A stretch of DNA of 64,000 nt from Chitinophaga polysaccharea (lineage in GTDB: Bacteria > Bacteroidota > Bacteroidia > Chitinophagales > Chitinophagaceae). This document shows positions 42,882-50,943 of the stretch, in pieces (position 1 is the first letter of the stretch; each line of letters begins with the position of its first letter). The position numbers and the translations under genes were made by a program. Under the pieces are notes generated by a model. It was not told the DNA's origin. It saw nothing but the letters and a program-made list of their open reading frames with translations, and did not search any database. The DNA is taken from positions 162,100 to 226,099 of the forward strand of contig NZ_VIWO01000009.1 of NCBI RefSeq assembly GCF_007829335.1, in the 5' to 3' direction.

Positions 42882-43152
42882 ATGGATATACTCAACTTAG
42901 TAAAACAGCCCTGGCCCTGGTATGTGGCGGTTTAACTGGCAGGTGCTATTCACCGTAAGAGGACTCCTGATGATGGTGGGCGGCGGATTCCTGGTAGGTT
43001 TTGGTACCCGTTATGCCGGCGGCTGTACCAGCGGACACGCTATCATGGGATTGTCTACCCTGCAATGGCCTCCCCTGGTCGCCACTATTTGCTTTATGAT
43101 AGGTGGGTTTGTGATGGCCAACGTTTTTCTGCCCTGGATACTTGCACTTTAA
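42882..43152 (+). pseudogene. YeeE/YedE-family (DUF395) sulfur transporter with internal deletion
   Basis: The gene starts normally at 42882 with MDILNLVKQPWPWYVAV and then stops. The same DNA read in the next frame from 42922 continues as the C-terminal third of the family (VRGLLMMVGGGFLVGFGTRY then AGGCTSGHAIMGLS), ending at 43152. The expected middle (about 100 residues with two or more TM helices) is missing and the join is out of frame. A 76-residue fragment with the conserved Cys could still be made from the ATG at 42922. The intact partner gene follows after 6 bp. Confidence 0.75.
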
Positions 43153-43158
43153 TTTCGA

Positions 43159-43593
43159 ATGAACCGTTTTATGTATAAATCGTTAAGTCAGTTAAAATAT
43201 TTATTGGCCGGCCTGGTATTTGGCGTCATATTCGTAAAAGCGGAAGTGATCAGCTGGTTTCGCATCCAGGAAATGTTCCGGCTGCAGTCGTTCCATATGT
43301 ACGGCGTAATCGGTAGCGCCGTGCTGGTAGGCATGCTGTCGGTATGGCTGATAAAGAAGTTTAATATCAAAACCATCCAGGGAGAAACCGTTACCTTTCA
43401 GGCCAGGCAATTCAACCGGGGACAGATCTACGGGGGACTTATATTTGGCTTAGGCTGGGCTGTTACGGGTGCTTGCCCGGGCCCCTTGTTTGCACAGATA
43501 GGTACCGGTGCTACGGTGATCGTTATTACCTTGCTGAGCGCTATCGCAGGCACCTGGGTATATGGAAAGTTTCGGGAAAAATTACCTCATTAA
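43159..43593 (+). CDS. YeeE/YedE-like (DUF6691) membrane protein, second half-transporter
   Basis: 144 residues, four TM helices (QLKYLLAGLVFGVIFVKAEV, YGVIGSAVLVGMLSVWLI, IYGGLIFGLGWAVTGACPGP, VIVITLLSAIAGTWVYGKF). The G-W-A-V-T-G-A-C-P-G-P motif is the conserved Cys site of YeeE-type sulfur (thiosulfate) transporters. It is normally paired with the gene just upstream, which is broken here. A second start at 43171 is possible. It lies 11 bp before the persulfide dioxygenase gene. Confidence 0.88.
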   Translation: MNRFMYKSLSQLKYLLAGLVFGVIFVKAEVISWFRIQEMFRLQSFHMYGVIGSAVLVGMLSVWLIKKFNIKTIQGETVTFQARQFNRGQIYGGLIFGLGWAVTGACPGPLFAQIGTGATVIVITLLSAIAGTWVYGKFREKLPH

Positions 43594-43604
43594 ATACTAA
43601 AGAC

Positions 43605-44948
43605 ATGGATATTCAACAATTTGAAGATAAAGGACTGGCACATTACTCTTATGCCATTTACAGTGATCAGGCAAATGAAATCGTATTGATAGATCCGGCC
43701 CGGGATATGACACCCTACCTGGATTACGCAGCTCAGCAACAGGCGAAGATTGTAGGGGTGATTGAAACGCATCCTCATGCTGATTTTGTAAGCAGTCACC
43801 TGGAGTTGCAGGAAGCTACCGGCGCGGCCATTTATTGTTCCCGCCTGGTAGGTGCGGGATACCCGTATACCGGTTTTGATGAAGGAGATGAAATATCGTT
43901 GGGAGATATCACCCTCCGGGCGCTGAATACGCCCGGTCATTCACCAGATAGCATCAGCATCGTATTGGCCTATAAGGGGCAGGATAGTGCTGTTTTTACG
44001 GGAGATACCTTATTTATCGGCGACTGTGGTCGCCCCGATCTGCGCGAAAATGCCGGCAACATCACGGCTGGCAGGGAACAACTGGCGAAACAGATGTATC
44101 ATTCTCTCAGGGAAAAATTAATGGTGCTGGCCGACGATGTACTGGTATATCCCGCACACGGGGCAGGTACGCTCTGCGGTAAATCGCTCAGCGATGCCGA
44201 CAGCAGCACCATCGCGGCCGAAAAGGTGAGCAACTGGAGCCTGGGAGATTATACCGAAGCAGAGTTTGTAAAAGAGCTGTTGTCGCAACAGCCTTTCATC
44301 CCCAAATATTTTCCGTATGACGTAACGCTGAACAGGAGCGGGGCGCTGGCATTGGAGTCGCAATTAAATAAGGTCCCGGTGATCACATCCGGGGAACCGG
44401 TTTTCGAACCCGGCGTAGTGATCATCGATACCCGTCCCGAGGCGGTATTTAAACAGGGGCATGTCCCGCTGGCCGTCAACCTGCAGGACGGTGGCAAGTT
44501 TGAAACCTGGCTGGGCAGCATCGTAGCGCCAGGAGAATCTTACTACCTGCTGGCAGCCGGCACAACACAGTTACAGCAGGTGATCCGCAAGGCGGCTAAG
44601 ATCGGTTACGAGGTAAATATCAAAGCAGCCATGGTATATGACGAGGGAACGGTAACCCTGGAACAGGCGCCCCTGGCCGATTTTACCGCACATCCCGATC
44701 AATATACTGTCGTGGATGTACGAATGGCTGGTGAGGCAGCTACTTCCCCCGTTTTCAGTAACGCCCTGGTGCTGCCACTGGATCAGCTACGGGAACATAT
44801 CGCAGATATCCCAGTAGATAAACCGATTGTGGTACACTGCGCCGGCGGCTACCGCAGTGCGGCGGCAAGCAGTATTATAGCTGCTGCCCTGCAGAATAAA
44901 GTCACTGTATACGACCTGGGGGAAGCGGTGAAAACGTTCCTGCCGTAG
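43605..44948 (+). CDS. MBL-fold persulfide dioxygenase with two rhodanese domains
   Basis: 447 residues from the ATG at 43605. The metallo-beta-lactamase domain (1-240) has the Fe ligands HPHADFVSSH (about 56-65), DTLFIGDCGRPDL (Asp) and VYPAHGAG (His), matching ETHE1/Blh-type persulfide dioxygenases. Two rhodanese-like domains follow: one from VVIIDTRPEAVFKQGH, lacking the active-site Cys, and one from YTVVDVRMAGEA with active-loop VVHCAGGYRS (Cys412). The enzyme would oxidise glutathione- or low-molecular-weight persulfide to sulfite, and the rhodanese would move sulfane sulfur. Last gene of the sulfur operon. Confidence 0.93.
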   Translation: MDIQQFEDKGLAHYSYAIYSDQANEIVLIDPARDMTPYLDYAAQQQAKIVGVIETHPHADFVSSHLELQEATGAAIYCSRLVGAGYPYTGFDEGDEISLGDITLRALNTPGHSPDSISIVLAYKGQDSAVFTGDTLFIGDCGRPDLRENAGNITAGREQLAKQMYHSLREKLMVLADDVLVYPAHGAGTLCGKSLSDADSSTIAAEKVSNWSLGDYTEAEFVKELLSQQPFIPKYFPYDVTLNRSGALALESQLNKVPVITSGEPVFEPGVVIIDTRPEAVFKQGHVPLAVNLQDGGKFETWLGSIVAPGESYYLLAAGTTQLQQVIRKAAKIGYEVNIKAAMVYDEGTVTLEQAPLADFTAHPDQYTVVDVRMAGEAATSPVFSNALVLPLDQLREHIADIPVDKPIVVHCAGGYRSAAASSIIAAALQNKVTVYDLGEAVKTFLP

Positions 44949-45043
44949 CGGCGTTAGCCATTGGTGAATGTTGTTAGCATGCCTGACTAATAAAAGAATA
45001 GCCGTAAATTCGGGTTATTACTTCACCAGTAAAAACTTGTATT

Positions 45044-45427
45044 ATGTTCGGTAACACAAAAGCATTCAGCGGTTTTTCTGTGAATGACCTGGAAAAAGCC
45101 AGGGAGTTTTATCAGCAGCAGCTGGGACTAGATACAGAAGGGTTGAATGAACATATGTTCACGCTCAAATTGGCAGGAGGTACGCCCATCCTGGTGTATG
45201 CTAAACCTAATCATGTGCCGGCTACTTTTACGATCCTCAATTTCCAGGTAAGCAATGTAGAAGAGATCGTAGATAAGTTGTCGGCCAAGGGGGTAAAATT
45301 TTTACAGTATACCGGTCCCATCGCCACTGATGCCAAAGGCATTCATCGCGCTAACGGGGAAGGGCCTACAGTGGCCTGGTTTACCGATCCTGCGGGTAAT
45401 ATACTTTCCGTGGTAGAGGGAAAATAA
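45044..45427 (+). CDS. VOC-family (glyoxalase-fold) protein
   Basis: 127 residues: KAFSGFSVNDLEKAREFYQQ, VYAKPNHVPATFTILNFQVS and WFTDPAGNILSVVE mark the two halves of a VOC fold and its usual ending. No catalytic metal site is assigned. Single gene with a strong hairpin just after it. Confidence 0.9.
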   Translation: MFGNTKAFSGFSVNDLEKAREFYQQQLGLDTEGLNEHMFTLKLAGGTPILVYAKPNHVPATFTILNFQVSNVEEIVDKLSAKGVKFLQYTGPIATDAKGIHRANGEGPTVAWFTDPAGNILSVVEGK

Positions 45428-45441
45428 TCGATGGTACTGCT

Positions 45442-45478
45442 AACGATGCCGATGCATAATTTATGCATCGGCATCGTT
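45442..45478 (+). terminator. terminator after the VOC gene
   Basis: AACGATGCCGATGCAT (45442-45457) pairs perfectly with ATGCATCGGCATCGTT (45463-45478), loop 5 nt, followed by GTTTAATAAT. The next 180 bp to 45658 contain no gene. Confidence 0.85.
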
Positions 45479-45658
45479 GTTTAATAATATTTTATATTTT
45501 GGGCGCAGATAAAGTGAATGTATACTGTTTGTAGCATGACCATTACCATACTTGTTGAAACCTGACTGTTAATGGAGGCAACATGCCGCCAGATTGTTAT
45601 CCGTCACCTATCTTTTGCTTTTATAATCCATTTTTAAAAAAACAACAAAAGACAAAAA

Positions 45659-46327
45659 ATGAAAAAGACCGTTTTGTTTGCTGCCACCATTGCAGCTGCG
45701 CTGGCATTTACCGCTTGTGGTTCGGAAGGTAAAAAAACAGGTAGCGATAGCACCACAGCCCAGTCGGCCGCACCTGTATCCGCATCCGTTAAAGATGAGA
45801 AACTGAGTGGATTTATGCTGGGAGGTATCTATTTCATCAATGGCTATGGTGGCGTAGATGCAGTAAATAAAATGATTAACAGTACAGATAAGGCAGAAAT
45901 TGTAGACAGCTATAAACAGATACTGGAGTTTCCCTTCAAACCTGATGATGCCACCGGCGCACAGGGCATGCTCAGGAATGCATGGAATATCAGCGATAAA
46001 GAAAGCCTGGTAAAAACGCTGGATGAGTTAACCAAGGGCGATCCTAAAAATACCCACCGCGCCTGGGACTATGCCCGCCTGGTAAACAACGCCTGCATGG
46101 GCTACGCCGCCGGTTATATTACCCAGGGAGAAGCGGAAAAATATATCGCGGCTACTTTGCCGCTGGCGCGTAAAGATTTCAAAACCTGGGACGATTATTT
46201 CGCCGACTGGCTGGAAGGCCGCAAGGCATGGGGTGGTGATCAGGAGAATAATAAAACGTATGAAGATCTCGCTAAAACCATTACCAAGGGAGAAAACAGT
46301 ATTTACCAGATACAGCCGCTCAACTAA
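45659..46327 (+). CDS. DUF1266-like lipoprotein
   Basis: 222 residues. Lipobox LAFTACGSEG (Cys20), Ser/Thr-rich spacer, then a helical domain in which NAWNISDKESLVKTLDELTK, HRAWDYARLVNNACMGYAAG and WDDYFADWLEGRKAWG fit the DUF1266 pattern (conserved W, AWD-x-x-R, G-Y and final G-R). Function unknown; family members occur in many bacteria without an assigned role. The lipid anchor places it in the periplasm or outer membrane. Confidence 0.8.
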   Translation: MKKTVLFAATIAAALAFTACGSEGKKTGSDSTTAQSAAPVSASVKDEKLSGFMLGGIYFINGYGGVDAVNKMINSTDKAEIVDSYKQILEFPFKPDDATGAQGMLRNAWNISDKESLVKTLDELTKGDPKNTHRAWDYARLVNNACMGYAAGYITQGEAEKYIAATLPLARKDFKTWDDYFADWLEGRKAWGGDQENNKTYEDLAKTITKGENSIYQIQPLN

Positions 46328-46408
46328 GCCATTTTTTATCTTTTGAAAGCGGCAGTACTACCTTGTATAGTTTTTCCTATTTTTGCCGGCTAAATAAGGA
46401 AAATATTT

Positions 46409-46630
46409 ATGGCTACCAAGATTACGGTTAACAACAACGGCTCCCTGAAAGTAGAGGGAGATTTTCAGATTGTAGATAAAGACGGCAATGCGTATGACCT
46501 GGGAGGTCGCGAGGTAGTGAGTATCTGCCGCTGTGGACGTTCTGCCAACAAGCCTTTCTGCGATGGTTCGCATAAAGGACACTTTGAGCACGAAGCGGTG
46601 GCTTTCGCGCTTCCTCCTAAAAAACAATAA
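46409..46630 (+). CDS. CDGSH-type iron-sulfur protein
   Basis: 73 residues. The C-terminal motif CRCGRSANKPFCDGSH (C-x-C...C-D-x-S-H) is the 3Cys-1His ligand set of a [2Fe-2S] CDGSH domain. A single short N-terminal beta segment precedes it. Role is redox or Fe-S storage/transfer. A -7 box TATTTTTG at 46378-46385 sits 24 nt ahead of the ATG, so it is transcribed alone. Confidence 0.93.
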   Translation: MATKITVNNNGSLKVEGDFQIVDKDGNAYDLGGREVVSICRCGRSANKPFCDGSHKGHFEHEAVAFALPPKKQ

Positions 46631-46781
46631 TATCAACTCATTTTCAGGGGCATCATATCACAACAGATATGGTGCCTTTTTATTTCCCGCCGCTCCATCT
46701 GATATGGTCTAAATTGACAGAATTGTACCTGTTTTTGTACCATAATTAATTGCACTTTTGTACCTCAATTTTACAAGTGCC

Positions 46782-47564
46782 ATGAATATACCTTATTTCC
46801 AGGTGGATGCTTTTACCCGTGTGCCTTTCAAAGGTAATCCTGCTGGTATCTGTCTGCTGGAAAACATGCCGGATGATACGTTGCTAACGGCCATCGCCGC
46901 AGAAAATAATCTATCGGAAACCGCCTTCCTGTTGCCGGAAGGCGCCGGTTACCGGCTGCGCTGGTTTTCGCCGCTGTTGGAAATTCCGCTTTGCGGGCAT
47001 GCTACGCTGGCCAGCGCGCATATGCTCTGGGAAAATGGGCTGGCGCCGGAGGGAGCGCCCATTTCCTTTTATACGTTGAGCGGCACGCTTACGGCATACC
47101 AGGAAAATGGATGGATAGTACTTGATTTCCCTGCCAGGGGCCACGAACCGGTTACCCTGCCGGATGCCTTGCAGCCTTTATTTAAAGACGTGGTGCAGGT
47201 AACGTATAGCTTTGACCGTTATATCGTAGAATTGCCTTCCGGAGAGGCAGTAGCTGCCTTTGTGCCGGATGCTGCCATATTGCGGGCTTACCGCTGTATC
47301 ATTACGGGTAAGGCAGATGCGGACAGTCCCTACGATTTTATTTCCCGCTATTTTGCCGGACCCATTGGGGTGGATGAAGACCCGGTCACCGGGTCGGCCC
47401 ATTGCAGTCTGGCGCCTTACTGGGCGGAACGGCTGCATAAAAATGAATTCCTGGCCTGGCAGGCTTCAAAGCGGGGCGGCGAGCTGAAAGTAACCCTCAA
47501 GGGCGACCGGGTGCTGTTGAAAGGAGAAGCCGTTACCGTGATGAACGGCCAGTTCAGTATTTGA
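46782..47564 (+). CDS. PhzF-family isomerase-like protein
   Basis: 261 residues from the ATG at 46782. Family features: MNIPYFQVDAFTRVPFKGNP start, catalytic Glu in NNLSETAFLLP, PLCGHATLASAHML and DPVTGSAHCSLAPYW. PhzF enzymes have two similar halves and isomerise an enol-type intermediate in phenazine synthesis, but most relatives have unknown substrates. No phenazine genes are near. The next gene follows after 20 bp and may be cotranscribed. Confidence 0.92.
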   Translation: MNIPYFQVDAFTRVPFKGNPAGICLLENMPDDTLLTAIAAENNLSETAFLLPEGAGYRLRWFSPLLEIPLCGHATLASAHMLWENGLAPEGAPISFYTLSGTLTAYQENGWIVLDFPARGHEPVTLPDALQPLFKDVVQVTYSFDRYIVELPSGEAVAAFVPDAAILRAYRCIITGKADADSPYDFISRYFAGPIGVDEDPVTGSAHCSLAPYWAERLHKNEFLAWQASKRGGELKVTLKGDRVLLKGEAVTVMNGQFSI

Positions 47565-47584
47565 TAATCTATAATTTCCATATC

Positions 47585-48349
47585 ATGAATCAGTATGCAT
47601 TATTTAAGTCGCTGCACGGGCAAGACACCCCGCTATTACTCGGCAATGCCTGGAACGTATCCAGCGCCCGTATTTTACAGGACAGCGGTATTACGGCCAT
47701 TGGTACCTCCAGCTCCGCGATTGCGGATACGCTGGGATATGAAGATGGGGAACAGATATCCTTTGATGAGTTATTTTTTGTCATAGAAAGAATAGCCCGC
47801 CACGTGCGTGTGCCATTGTCGGCTGATATAGAACGGGGCTACAGCGCCGACCAGGTGCAGGTGGTAAAGCATCTCGAACGGCTGCATGATATCGGCGTAG
47901 TGGGTATTAACCTGGAAGACTCTGTAGTGGGCGATAGCCGCATATTAGAGCCACTGGACGTATTTTGCCGCAGATTGGAATTTATCCGGAATGAGCTTTC
48001 CCGGAAAAATATCGACCTGTTTATCAATGCCCGGACAGACACTTATTTACTGAATGTACCCAACCGATTGCAGGAAACGTTGTTGCGGATGAAAGCCATT
48101 GAAAATGCGGGCGCCGACGGTATCTTTGTTCCGTTTATACACGATCTGGCCGAAATATGCGAGGTAACTGCTGCCACTACGTTGCCGGTAAATGTATTAT
48201 CTATGTCTGGGTTACCGTCTTTCGATGCGTTACAGGAAGCGGGCGTCAAAAGAATCAGTATGGGCGGCAGCGCTTACCGCGCAGCCAATAACTGCTTGAA
48301 AAATGTGATCGGGAAAATCGTAGAACAGGGGTCATTCGCCAATATATAA
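47585..48349 (+). CDS. isocitrate lyase / PEP-mutase superfamily protein
   Basis: 254 residues from the ATG at 47585. Barrel features: PLLLGNAWNVSSARILQDSG, SADIERGYS (metal/substrate loop), GINLEDSV and FINARTDTYLL, then PVNVLSMSGLPSF near the end. These fit the carboxyvinyl-carboxyphosphonate phosphorylmutase/2-methylisocitrate-lyase-like group. It lacks the KKCGH lyase motif of true isocitrate lyase, so a lyase or oxaloacetate hydrolase-like role is possible. Follows PhzF closely. Confidence 0.9.
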   Translation: MNQYALFKSLHGQDTPLLLGNAWNVSSARILQDSGITAIGTSSSAIADTLGYEDGEQISFDELFFVIERIARHVRVPLSADIERGYSADQVQVVKHLERLHDIGVVGINLEDSVVGDSRILEPLDVFCRRLEFIRNELSRKNIDLFINARTDTYLLNVPNRLQETLLRMKAIENAGADGIFVPFIHDLAEICEVTAATTLPVNVLSMSGLPSFDALQEAGVKRISMGGSAYRAANNCLKNVIGKIVEQGSFANI

Positions 48350-48359
48350 GCAGCTGGAT

Positions 48360-48488
48360 CTATTTTAATACCCAGTAGCCCAAAGCAAGCCATAGCAGCC
48401 CTTTCAGCAGGAAAAAAAGAAAGCCCCAGAAGCCCACTCTTTTTATCCATTTAATGATTTTTGCTTTCCTGGTGTTATCGGTGTTCAT
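48360..48488 (-). CDS. 42-residue single-pass membrane peptide
   Basis: The minus strand from the ATG at 48488 to the TAG at 48360 encodes a basic N terminus (MNTDNTRKAKIIKWIKRV) and one hydrophobic helix (GFWGFLFFLLKGLLWLALGY). Short peptides with a W-I-K-R-x-G-F-W-G-F-L-F-F start are recurrent in Bacteroidota genomes, often without annotation. A clean start, hydrophobic run and stop in a gap between convergent/divergent genes support a real gene. Function unknown. Confidence 0.6.
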   Translation of the reverse strand: MNTDNTRKAKIIKWIKRVGFWGFLFFLLKGLLWLALGYWVLK

Positions 48489-48564
48489 AGTATATCAAAA
48501 TTACAGTTTTTTTGAATAGAGAAAATGTATCTTGATAGACGATAGCATCCCGAAAATACCCGCC

Positions 48565-48594
48565 TTGGAAACAATGATTAAATGCGTACTTTTG
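48565..48594 (+). promoter_or_regulatory. promoter of the TonB receptor gene
   Basis: TTG at 48565-48567 and TACTTTTG at 48587-48594 are 19 nt apart, an exact Bacteroidota -33/-7 match, with a 23-nt leader to the ATG at 48621. Confidence 0.75.
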
Positions 48595-48620
48595 CGCACT
48601 TTTAGCAACGATTTCAACAA

Positions 48621-50525
48621 ATGCGCGTAGCAATACCGAATAACAAACTACTATTGTCTTTATTCCTGGGCCTCTGTGGCAGCGCCACGGCACAGCAGCG
48701 GACAGATTCTTCCCTGCCTGTTTATCACCTCGATGAGGTGATTGTTCAGGAAAACAGGCTGGCAGCGCCGGTAAAGGCGATCAACCGGAATATTACCATT
48801 ATTACCCGTAAGCAAATTGAGGCCATGCCGGTTACTTCTATCACGGAAGTACTGAGCTATGTACCGGGACTAGATGTAAGACAGCGGGGGCCGGCCGGTA
48901 TCCAGGCCGATATAGGCATTGATGGCGGTACTTTTGACCAGACCCTGATACTGATCAATGGGGTGAAAATTACCGACCCGCAAACCGGGCACAACGTGAT
49001 GAACCTGCCGGTATCTTTAAATGATGTGGACCATATAGAGGTGCTGAAAGGCGCCGCTGCCCGTATTTATGGCATCAACGCATTGAACGGCGCTATCAAT
49101 ATCGTGACACGCAAAGCTACGGAAAGTGGTATAGGCATAAATGCAAGCCTGGGCAGCAGCTTTAAAAAGAATGAGAAAAATAACTTGTATGGGGCTGTGG
49201 GATTCGGCGCCAATGGCTCCCTGGTAAAGAAAGGCAATAGCCAGTCTCTTTCTTATAGCCGTAACCAGGGCAATGGATACCGCTATAATACCGATTTCGA
49301 TAACTACCGGGCCTTTTACCAGGCGGCCTTTGAAAACGATTCCCTCCACAAATACAACGTCATGGCGGGATTTGTGAGCAACGATTACGGCGCCAATGGT
49401 TTCTATGCTGCTCCGGGCGACCTCAACTCCAAGGAAACGGTAAAAACCGTGCTGGCCGCCGTTAGCAACACTTCCCGGATCAATCCCAACTGGGTGATGA
49501 CGCCCCGCGTTAGCTATCGGTATACGAAAGACGATTACGTTTACATTAAGCCCGACCAGTACCGCAATCTCCATAATACCCATGTGGTAGACGCAGAGCT
49601 GAATAATACCTTTAACACCCACATCGGTACCTTCGGTGCCGGCGTGGAAGGTCGCTATGAACATATAAAGAGTACAAGTCTCGGTAACCACGACAGAACC
49701 AACCTGGGACTGTTTGGAGAATATAAATCCATTGCCGACCGCCGTTTTACGTTTACCGTCGGGGGATACCTAAACTACAACTCCTTCTATGGCTGGCAGT
49801 TTTTCCCGGGCGCAGATGTTGGATTTAATGTGACGCCAACGCTGAAGCTCTATGCCAACGCGGGTACGGCCCAGCGACTGCCTACCTATACCGATCTTTA
49901 TTACAAAGGGAAAGGTATTATCGGTAACGAAAACCTGGGGCCGGAAAAAGCTAAATATGCAGAACTTGGGCTGCGTAAGTTTACCGGCCAATTCTCTTAT
50001 GGCGCTTCTGCATTTTACCGCCAGGTGAATAACTTCATCGACTATGTAAAAGATACCGCCGGCGTGAGCAATCCGGCTACCCTCAACTGGCAGCCGCAGA
50101 ACTTCCAGCGGGCGGATATGAAAGGATTCCGGTTAAATGCGGGTTATAATACCACCTTACAAGCCCATGGCGTATTCAATAGCCTGGGCATCAACGCCGG
50201 TTATAACTACCTTTCGCCATCCTTCAAAGGCGACGCGCTCTCTACCAAAATATCGCGGTATGTTATTGAAAGCCTGCGTCATCAGTTTAGCGCCAATGTA
50301 CAAACCACCGTGTGCCAGTATTTCAATATCTCTGCAGCCGCGCGTTACAACATGCGTATTAACTACAAGGACTATACGGTGATCGACACCCGCGTGGCGT
50401 ATAAGCGTTCCCGTTACCAGGTGTATGTAGATGCCAACAACCTGCTGGACGTTACCTATATTGAAGCAGCCGCAGTGCCGATGCCAGGCAGATGGATCAC
50501 ACTGGGAGGCGGATATAGATTCTGA
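48621..50525 (+). CDS. TonB-dependent outer-membrane receptor (non-SusC)
   Basis: 634 residues. Signal peptide (LLLSLFLGLCGSATAQ), a TonB-box-like YHLDEVIVQENR, plug domain (TSITEVLSYVPGLDVRQRGP, ILINGVKITDPQTGHNVMNL, EVLKGAAARIYGINALNGAI) and a 22-strand barrel ending GGYRF. There is no STN or carboxypeptidase-like N-terminal domain, so it is a small-ligand receptor (siderophore, cobalamin or metal chelate) and not a SusC. No SusD or riboswitch is adjacent. Ligand unknown. Confidence 0.93.
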   Translation: MRVAIPNNKLLLSLFLGLCGSATAQQRTDSSLPVYHLDEVIVQENRLAAPVKAINRNITIITRKQIEAMPVTSITEVLSYVPGLDVRQRGPAGIQADIGIDGGTFDQTLILINGVKITDPQTGHNVMNLPVSLNDVDHIEVLKGAAARIYGINALNGAINIVTRKATESGIGINASLGSSFKKNEKNNLYGAVGFGANGSLVKKGNSQSLSYSRNQGNGYRYNTDFDNYRAFYQAAFENDSLHKYNVMAGFVSNDYGANGFYAAPGDLNSKETVKTVLAAVSNTSRINPNWVMTPRVSYRYTKDDYVYIKPDQYRNLHNTHVVDAELNNTFNTHIGTFGAGVEGRYEHIKSTSLGNHDRTNLGLFGEYKSIADRRFTFTVGGYLNYNSFYGWQFFPGADVGFNVTPTLKLYANAGTAQRLPTYTDLYYKGKGIIGNENLGPEKAKYAELGLRKFTGQFSYGASAFYRQVNNFIDYVKDTAGVSNPATLNWQPQNFQRADMKGFRLNAGYNTTLQAHGVFNSLGINAGYNYLSPSFKGDALSTKISRYVIESLRHQFSANVQTTVCQYFNISAAARYNMRINYKDYTVIDTRVAYKRSRYQVYVDANNLLDVTYIEAAAVPMPGRWITLGGGYRF

Positions 50526-50548
50526 CGAACTATCAAATAAAAGCATAC

Positions 50549-50584
50549 AGCAACAGGCGTCTGGATACTCAGACGCCTGTTGCT
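50549..50584. terminator. 15-bp hairpin shared by the TonB receptor and the DUF4397-like gene
   Basis: AGCAACAGGCGTCTG (50549-50563) pairs perfectly with CAGACGCCTGTTGCT (50570-50584), loop GATACT, then TTTT. The right arm encodes the last residues and the stop of the minus-strand gene. Confidence 0.85.
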
Positions 50585-50922
50585 TTTATGGTAGTGCCAT
50601 AGATCGTTCCTTTGTTATCGCTCCATATGAACAGTGTATAGATAGCGCCTGCTTCCAGTGTAATATTGGTCAGCGCCTGTTGATTTACTACCAGTGGCGC
50701 GGACTCTTCCCCGGTGCGCAATACCAATGAAATCGTACCCGCGTTTATGTTAGTAAACGGTGCACTGTCGTACGCAGCGCCCTGCAAGTTGCTGCCACCG
50801 GCGCTTCCATAGGGGATAGCGGTATAAAGTGTACTGCTGTTGCTGCCTTGTTGCAGGGTAACATTGAGGGCTTGCGTTAAGAGCAGCAGTGGTGATACGA
50901 GGGAGAGTATATTTTTTTTCAT
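50569..50922 (-). CDS. small exported protein, DUF4397-like fragment or short form
   Basis: 117 residues; a hydrophobic start (MKKNILSLVSPLLLLTQAL) suggests a signal. The rest (LYTAIPYGSAGGSNLQGAAY, INAGTISLVLRTGEESAPLV, ITLEAGAIYTLFIWSDNKG) fits the second half of a DUF4397 domain, normally about 200 residues with a first V-N-A-S-P strand that is absent here. It may be a truncated gene or a short family form. The final codons and stop are in the terminator hairpin. Confidence 0.62.
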   Translation of the reverse strand: MKKNILSLVSPLLLLTQALNVTLQQGSNSSTLYTAIPYGSAGGSNLQGAAYDSAPFTNINAGTISLVLRTGEESAPLVVNQQALTNITLEAGAIYTLFIWSDNKGTIYGTTIKATGV

Positions 50923-50943
50923 CCGATGGTTGATTTTTTATGG

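Noticed and set aside
48489..48620. Cobalamin riboswitch ahead of the TonB receptor
   Set aside because: The leader is only about 23 nt after a clear promoter and has none of the conserved B12-box sequence.
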